Shown here: in pieces, positions 60,801 to 64,000 of the stretch | How positions within the stretch are numbered: position 1 is the first letter of the stretch | Layout: each line of letters starts with the position of its first letter | From: Bradyrhizobium betae | GTDB lineage: Bacteria > Pseudomonadota > Alphaproteobacteria > Rhizobiales > Xanthobacteraceae | Direction: 5' to 3' | DNA: 64,000 nt | NCBI RefSeq assembly: GCF_004123905.1 | Contig: NZ_MZXW01000033.1 | Coordinates: 86,272-150,271 of the forward strand | Made by a program: the position numbers and the translations under genes | Notes under the pieces: model-generated | The model's input: the letters and a program-made list of their open reading frames with translations, nothing else | Told to the model about the DNA's origin: nothing | Databases searched by the model: none

Positions 60801-61718
60801 ATGAACAGACGTCTTATGAGGATTGCACTGGTGTCGCTGAGCATTGCGGCCGCTTGCGGGATAGTCACGGTTCTCACTTCGGCAACCGGCTGGATCGACG
60901 GCGATGCTCGATCCTGGGCCGCCCCGTTGCGAACCTGCGCGTCGGCGAAAAAGACTAGCTCGGGCGAGCGCCGCACCGTCGATCTCGATTGGGGCGGTAG
61001 CGACGCCATCAAGATCAAGATTCCGGCGAAGGTGCATTATCAGCCAGGACCCAAGCCACAGGCCAGCGTCAGCGGGAACGCCGATCTGGTCGATCATGTG
61101 CGCCTACACGACGGCGCGCTCGCGTGGGACACTGTGGAATGGGACAATCTTGTCGATTGCTTTCCAGCGGACGATCTCGTCGTCCAGCTCGCCGGTCCGG
61201 CCGTCACCGCATGGACGTTGAATGGTTCAGGCGAGCTCAACCTCGCCGACCTCAAGCAAGATGTGTTGCGCATCACCCTGCACGGCAGCGGCGTCGTCAC
61301 GGCAAGCGGGGAAGTCCGCGAGGCCTCGCTCGATGCCGCAGGCTCCGGACGTGCCGACCTCGGCCGGCTTGTCACCCAGACGACCATCGCGAACATCCAC
61401 GGTAGCGCCACCCTCAAGCTCGCCGACATCAAGCAGGACGTGCTGCACGTCACCATGCACGGGAGCGGCTTCGTCACCGCCAGCGGCTCGGCCAAGAACG
61501 TGTCGCTCGAGTCCGCCGGCTCCAGCCGCGCCGACCTCGGTCGGCTGATCGCGGACCGAGCCAGCGCGCAGATTCACGGCAGCGGCGACGTCGACCTCGC
61601 TCCGCGTCAGGACGCCGATATCTCCGTCTCCGGCAGCAGCGTGGTGAAACTGCACGGCACTGTGGCGCGGATCAATTCGCACGTGTCCGGTTCAGGTGCG
61701 ATCAAGCCGGTGCCCTAA
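60801..61718 (+). CDS. DUF2807 (head GIN domain)-like exported beta-helix protein
   Basis: A 305-residue exported protein: N-terminal membrane/signal segment (RIALVSLSIAAACGIVTVLTSATG) and a right-handed beta-helix-like DUF2807 body built of short HGSG and SGS turns. A 59-residue unit is repeated from 61236 and from 61413, with a shorter third copy. GGAGG precedes the ATG 19 nt after the DUF1700 gene. The function is unknown; such proteins are linked to envelope stress or putative adhesion. Confidence 0.82.
   Translation: MNRRLMRIALVSLSIAAACGIVTVLTSATGWIDGDARSWAAPLRTCASAKKTSSGERRTVDLDWGGSDAIKIKIPAKVHYQPGPKPQASVSGNADLVDHVRLHDGALAWDTVEWDNLVDCFPADDLVVQLAGPAVTAWTLNGSGELNLADLKQDVLRITLHGSGVVTASGEVREASLDAAGSGRADLGRLVTQTTIANIHGSATLKLADIKQDVLHVTMHGSGFVTASGSAKNVSLESAGSSRADLGRLIADRASAQIHGSGDVDLAPRQDADISVSGSSVVKLHGTVARINSHVSGSGAIKPVP
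61236..61589 (+). repeat. Tandem 177-bp in-frame repeat inside the DUF2807 gene
   Basis: Copy 1 (61236-61412) begins LNLADLKQDVLRITLHGSG and copy 2 (61413-61589) begins LKLADIKQDVLHVTMHGSG; both contain ADLGRL near their ends. A degenerate third copy starts at 61590 (VDLAPRQDADISVSGSS). Confidence 0.85.
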
Positions 61719-61763
61719 GCTGTTTGCATTTAGATGGCCGCGCGTAACAGGGAGAAGGAGTCA

Positions 61764-62750
61764 ATGCAAGCTTCCAGCCAGGTTTTCCGATTGCTTTCCG
61801 TCATCGGCTTCTGCCTCACAGCAACGCTTGCGCAAGCTGCAGGCTTACGATCGATCGATATTCCCGCCGACGCCGATGGCCCGGCGATTCACGGCATGAT
61901 CTGGTATCCTTGCGCCGAAACGCCGGGAAAGAATCCTGTCGGCGTTTTCATCTTGCCGGGAGTAAAGGACTGCCCACTCGCGGGAGACCACCTTCCGCTG
62001 GTCGCCGCCTCTCATGGGCGAGGCGGCTCGTTTCTCGGCAATCATGACACCGCCGAGACCCTCGCGGACAACGGTTTCGTGGTCGCAGCCATCAATCATC
62101 CCGGCGATACCGCGCAGGATCTGAGCCGTTCCGGCGACCTCTCAGTCTTCATCGAGCGGCCTGCCGACATCAAGCGGCTGATCGACTTCATGATCGGTGC
62201 CTCGTCGTTCGCCGCAAGAATCGATCACGATAGAATTGGCTTCTTCGGCTTCTCGCGTGGTGGATATACCGGCCTCATACTGCTTGGCGCCGATCCGGAT
62301 TGGGCCGGAGTCGCATCGAACTATTGTCAGCAAAGCCAGCGGCCGTTCTGCCAACAAATCCTGAGCAAAGGATACCCGTCACAACCCCTCACGCACGATC
62401 CGCGGATCAAAGTCGCGGTGCTTGCCGATCCGTTGGCCATCTTCTTCTCGGCGGACAGTCTGGCGCAACTCAAGGCGCCAGTCCAACTCTGGGCGTCGGA
62501 ACGGGGCGGTGACGGCGTGCTGCCTCGCGATGTCGCCGCCGTGGACGCAAACCTTCCGGCACAACATGACTATCGCATAGTTTCGAATGCCGGGCATTTC
62601 GCCTTCTTCCTGTGTCCACCAGCGCTGGTCCAGGCTCAGCCCGAACTCTGCGCGGATGCCGTGGGATTCGACCGCCTCGCATTCCATGCAGAGTTTAACG
62701 CTGACGTGCTCGCATTCTTCCGGAAATGGCTGGCCCGGCCAGCGGAGTGA
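61764..62750 (+). CDS. Secreted alpha/beta hydrolase (PAF-acetylhydrolase/dienelactone-hydrolase-like)
   Basis: A 328-residue protein with a signal peptide (FRLLSVIGFCLTATLAQAAG). The ATG at 61764 after GAGAAGGAG is preferred to one ten codons earlier. The oxyanion/N-terminal motif ASHGRGGSF near residue 78, the nucleophile elbow GFSRGG with Ser near residue 160 and a C-terminal His (NAGHFAFF) give a full triad. The fold resembles exported lipases and PAF-acetylhydrolase-like enzymes; the substrate is unknown. Confidence 0.82.
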   Translation: MQASSQVFRLLSVIGFCLTATLAQAAGLRSIDIPADADGPAIHGMIWYPCAETPGKNPVGVFILPGVKDCPLAGDHLPLVAASHGRGGSFLGNHDTAETLADNGFVVAAINHPGDTAQDLSRSGDLSVFIERPADIKRLIDFMIGASSFAARIDHDRIGFFGFSRGGYTGLILLGADPDWAGVASNYCQQSQRPFCQQILSKGYPSQPLTHDPRIKVAVLADPLAIFFSADSLAQLKAPVQLWASERGGDGVLPRDVAAVDANLPAQHDYRIVSNAGHFAFFLCPPALVQAQPELCADAVGFDRLAFHAEFNADVLAFFRKWLARPAE

Positions 62751-62829
62751 GGCCGCACATCATGATCAGGTAGGTCGTTGAGATGCGCATGTCCGTTTCG
62801 GGTCACCAGAAGCGACGTGCACTACTTTG

Positions 62830-63741
62830 TCATCGGCCAAAAGCCGCATCGAGAAATTTGAACGTGGGAAGCATCTGCGTGGCCATGAAGGCCGGATCCT
62901 CATGACCGGCACCCGACAAAATCGTGAGGGTGGATTTCGCCCCCTTCTTCAGCAGTTGGTCGTTGAGCCGGATCGCTTCGACCACGGGAACGCTGGTGTC
63001 GGCATCGCCATTGGCGATCAGGACTGGCGGGATGAGTTTTGCTGCAGAAATGTAGTGAGCAATGCTTAAGTCGCCGACCTCGATCGCACCGTACCAGATG
63101 ACGGCGGCTTGGATCGCGCCGGAAATGCCGGGGTCACCGAGGGCCGGGTCGTCGAAAATCGTCGGATCGTCTCCGGTCGCCGCCAGCATCGCGGCGATGA
63201 AGCCTCCGGCCGAATTGCCCCAGACTGCGAACTTTCCGGGATCAAGACCGTACAGCGCCGCATTGGCGCGAAGAAAACGCACGGCGGCCTTGCCGTCTTG
63301 AACGGCGGGGCGGGCAAAATCGACAAAATGATCGCCGGGACGGCGAAGGAGGCGGTAATTGAGGCTGGCGACCGCATAACCTTCGCGGGTCAGCGCGGCG
63401 ACATCTGGGACTTGGATCTGATAAGGCCCGTCTGGCCCTTTTGGTTTGGGTGCAGGGCCGAAATTGCGTCTGGGCATCGAGCTCTTGTCACCGACACGGA
63501 AACCGCCGCCGTGAATCCAGATCACCAATGGTGCCGGCCCGTTTTTCACCACAGGCAGATAGAGATCGAGCTTCTGTGACGGTGACTGGGTCGCATAGGG
63601 AAGATCGGAAAAAGTTGGTTCTATGGCCTGGGAGTACTGATATTCGACCGGACCGGGCGAGGTCTCCCCGCCAAACGCCGGACTCACGGAAAGAACCGAG
63701 AGCAAGATTGTTGGTACCAACAGGCCCAGTCGGAAATCCAT
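62830..63741 (-). CDS. Secreted alpha/beta hydrolase, carboxylesterase/BD-FAE family
   Basis: A 303-residue enzyme with a signal peptide (LGLLVPTILLSVLSVSPAFGGE). The ATG at 63741 follows GGGGG. Motifs are IWIHGGGFRVGDK near residue 90, the nucleophile elbow GNSAGGFIAA near residue 180, and a C-terminal Asp/His pair (NGDADTSVP; GAGHEDPAF). It hydrolyses esters of unknown type in the periplasm or outside. It is convergent with the other hydrolase (79-nt gap). Confidence 0.88.
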   Translation of the reverse strand: MDFRLGLLVPTILLSVLSVSPAFGGETSPGPVEYQYSQAIEPTFSDLPYATQSPSQKLDLYLPVVKNGPAPLVIWIHGGGFRVGDKSSMPRRNFGPAPKPKGPDGPYQIQVPDVAALTREGYAVASLNYRLLRRPGDHFVDFARPAVQDGKAAVRFLRANAALYGLDPGKFAVWGNSAGGFIAAMLAATGDDPTIFDDPALGDPGISGAIQAAVIWYGAIEVGDLSIAHYISAAKLIPPVLIANGDADTSVPVVEAIRLNDQLLKKGAKSTLTILSGAGHEDPAFMATQMLPTFKFLDAAFGR

Positions 63742-63752
63742 CAATAGGCCCC

Positions 63753-63878
63753 CAGTGCACTCAATTGACCCGCTCCGGTTCAAGCCCGGCATGCGTAGGC
63801 CGGAGCCAGCGCTGTCCGACGGTGATATTAATGCACTCTCACCGTAATTCGATAGCAGAGGTCGGAGTTGGGCCGATT
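63753..63878 (+). repeat. Diverged direct repeat, copy 2, abutting an insertion sequence
   Basis: It shares ordered blocks with 59592-59704 (see copy 1): CAGTGCACTCAAT, TTCAAGCCCGGC (63779-63790), CGTAATTC, GGGCCGATT. The similarity stops where GTGTTGAAAAAGG, a probable insertion-sequence end, begins near 63879. Confidence 0.55.
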
Positions 63879-64000
63879 GTGTTGAAAAAGGCGACTGTTG
63901 CGACGCAGAGGGATCAGTGATTCAGTCAGTCTAATTGGCAGGACTGAAGATCATGATGGGACATCGGCAAGTCGAACAGGCTGCGTTGTTCTACGAGTTC
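63879..64000 (+). mobile_element. Left end of an IS1182/IS5-like insertion sequence, cut by the window
   Basis: The stretch from about 63879 (GTGTTGAAAAAGGCGAC) looks like an IS end, and an ATG at 63953 opens a frame running to the window end. The exact IS border and its terminal inverted repeat cannot be fixed without the other end. Confidence 0.55.
63953..64000 (+). CDS. Transposase, IS1182/IS5-like, 3' partial
   Basis: The first 16 residues (MMGHRQVEQAALFYEF) match the start of IS1182/IS5-type DDE transposases (MMG-R-V-Q-ALFY-F). The rest lies outside the window, so integrity of the element is unknown. Confidence 0.6.
   Translation, partial: MMGHRQVEQAALFYEF

Noticed and set aside
1..64000. 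Search for tRNA, rRNA, riboswitch or CRISPR array
   Set aside because: No cloverleaf-like sequence with CCA/anticodon features, no rRNA motif and no regularly spaced short repeats were seen by eye; a covariance-model scan would be needed to exclude small RNAs.

Overview
The window is about 64 kb of high-GC DNA, densely packed with genes. Codon use, very short intergenic gaps with stop/start (ATGA) overlaps, and the mix of ABC importers, catabolic operons and MarR/GntR/LysR regulators suggest an alphaproteobacterium of the Bradyrhizobium/Nitrobacteraceae kind. This is inference; no 16S or tRNA gene lies in the window. No rRNA, tRNA or CRISPR array was seen.

Region A (1-6.07 kb): the end of a C45-type (penicillin acyltransferase-like) hydrolase, followed by an overlapping dipeptide/nickel-type ABC importer (binding protein, two permeases, double-ATPase).

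Region B (6.1-21.1 kb): a MarR-centred catabolic locus. An acetamidase/formamidase and an NCS1 permease are read leftward. The MarR gene is also leftward, and a cyclic-amidohydrolase-like enzyme is divergent from it. That enzyme heads a tight rightward run: three-subunit xanthine-dehydrogenase-family hydroxylase (its 2Fe-2S subunit fused to a CoxG domain), a five-gene branched-chain-amino-acid-type ABC importer and a Rieske ferredoxin. Three near-identical palindromes (ATACGAAG-N4-CTTCGTAT type) sit in front of the permease and between marR and the amidohydrolase, which ties both arms into one probable regulon. The substrate is not evident; a nitrogen-containing ring or cyclic amide is the best guess. 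A kynurenine-formamidase-like hydrolase follows on the other strand.

Region C (21.2-33.04 kb): an exopolysaccharide locus with a formyltransferase-like/GINT1-like protein, a GT4 glycosyltransferase, a Wzc/GumC-like co-polymerase whose kinase-like domain lacks a Walker A motif, a Wzx-type flippase, a flavin oxidoreductase, a CelD-type acyltransferase, an O-antigen-ligase/Wzy-type polymerase and a secreted GH5 glycanase. Its intergenic regions are rich in TTAACC (CtrA-like half-sites).

Region D (33.1-41.43 kb): a leftward six-gene operon (two M20 hydrolases around a second dipeptide-type ABC importer) with a divergent GntR/HutC regulator and a palindrome between them. One M20 protein has lost several metal ligands.

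Region E (41.5-51.5 kb): a Rieske oxygenase (reductase, alpha, beta), CoA ligase and SDR face a leftward indolepyruvate:ferredoxin-oxidoreductase-like pair and two MarR genes. The two converging units share their terminal CTAG as both stop codons, and their promoters share sequence elements. The content resembles indole-acetate (auxin) catabolic loci. Region F (51.5-59.5 kb): nitrilase, gentisate-1,2-dioxygenase-like cupin, FAH-family hydrolase, acyl-CoA thioesterase and a double EthD protein, read rightward from a promoter divergent with iorA; then a leftward VOC protein, epoxide-hydrolase-like enzyme and 3-hydroxyisobutyrate-dehydrogenase-like enzyme with a divergent LysR regulator. E and F together look like a route from an indolic or other aromatic acid to central metabolites.

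Region G (59.5-64 kb): a PadR-DUF1700-DUF2807 cassette and two secreted alpha/beta hydrolases, bracketed by diverged direct repeats of about 110 bp. The right-hand repeat abuts the start of an IS1182/IS5-like transposase cut by the window end.
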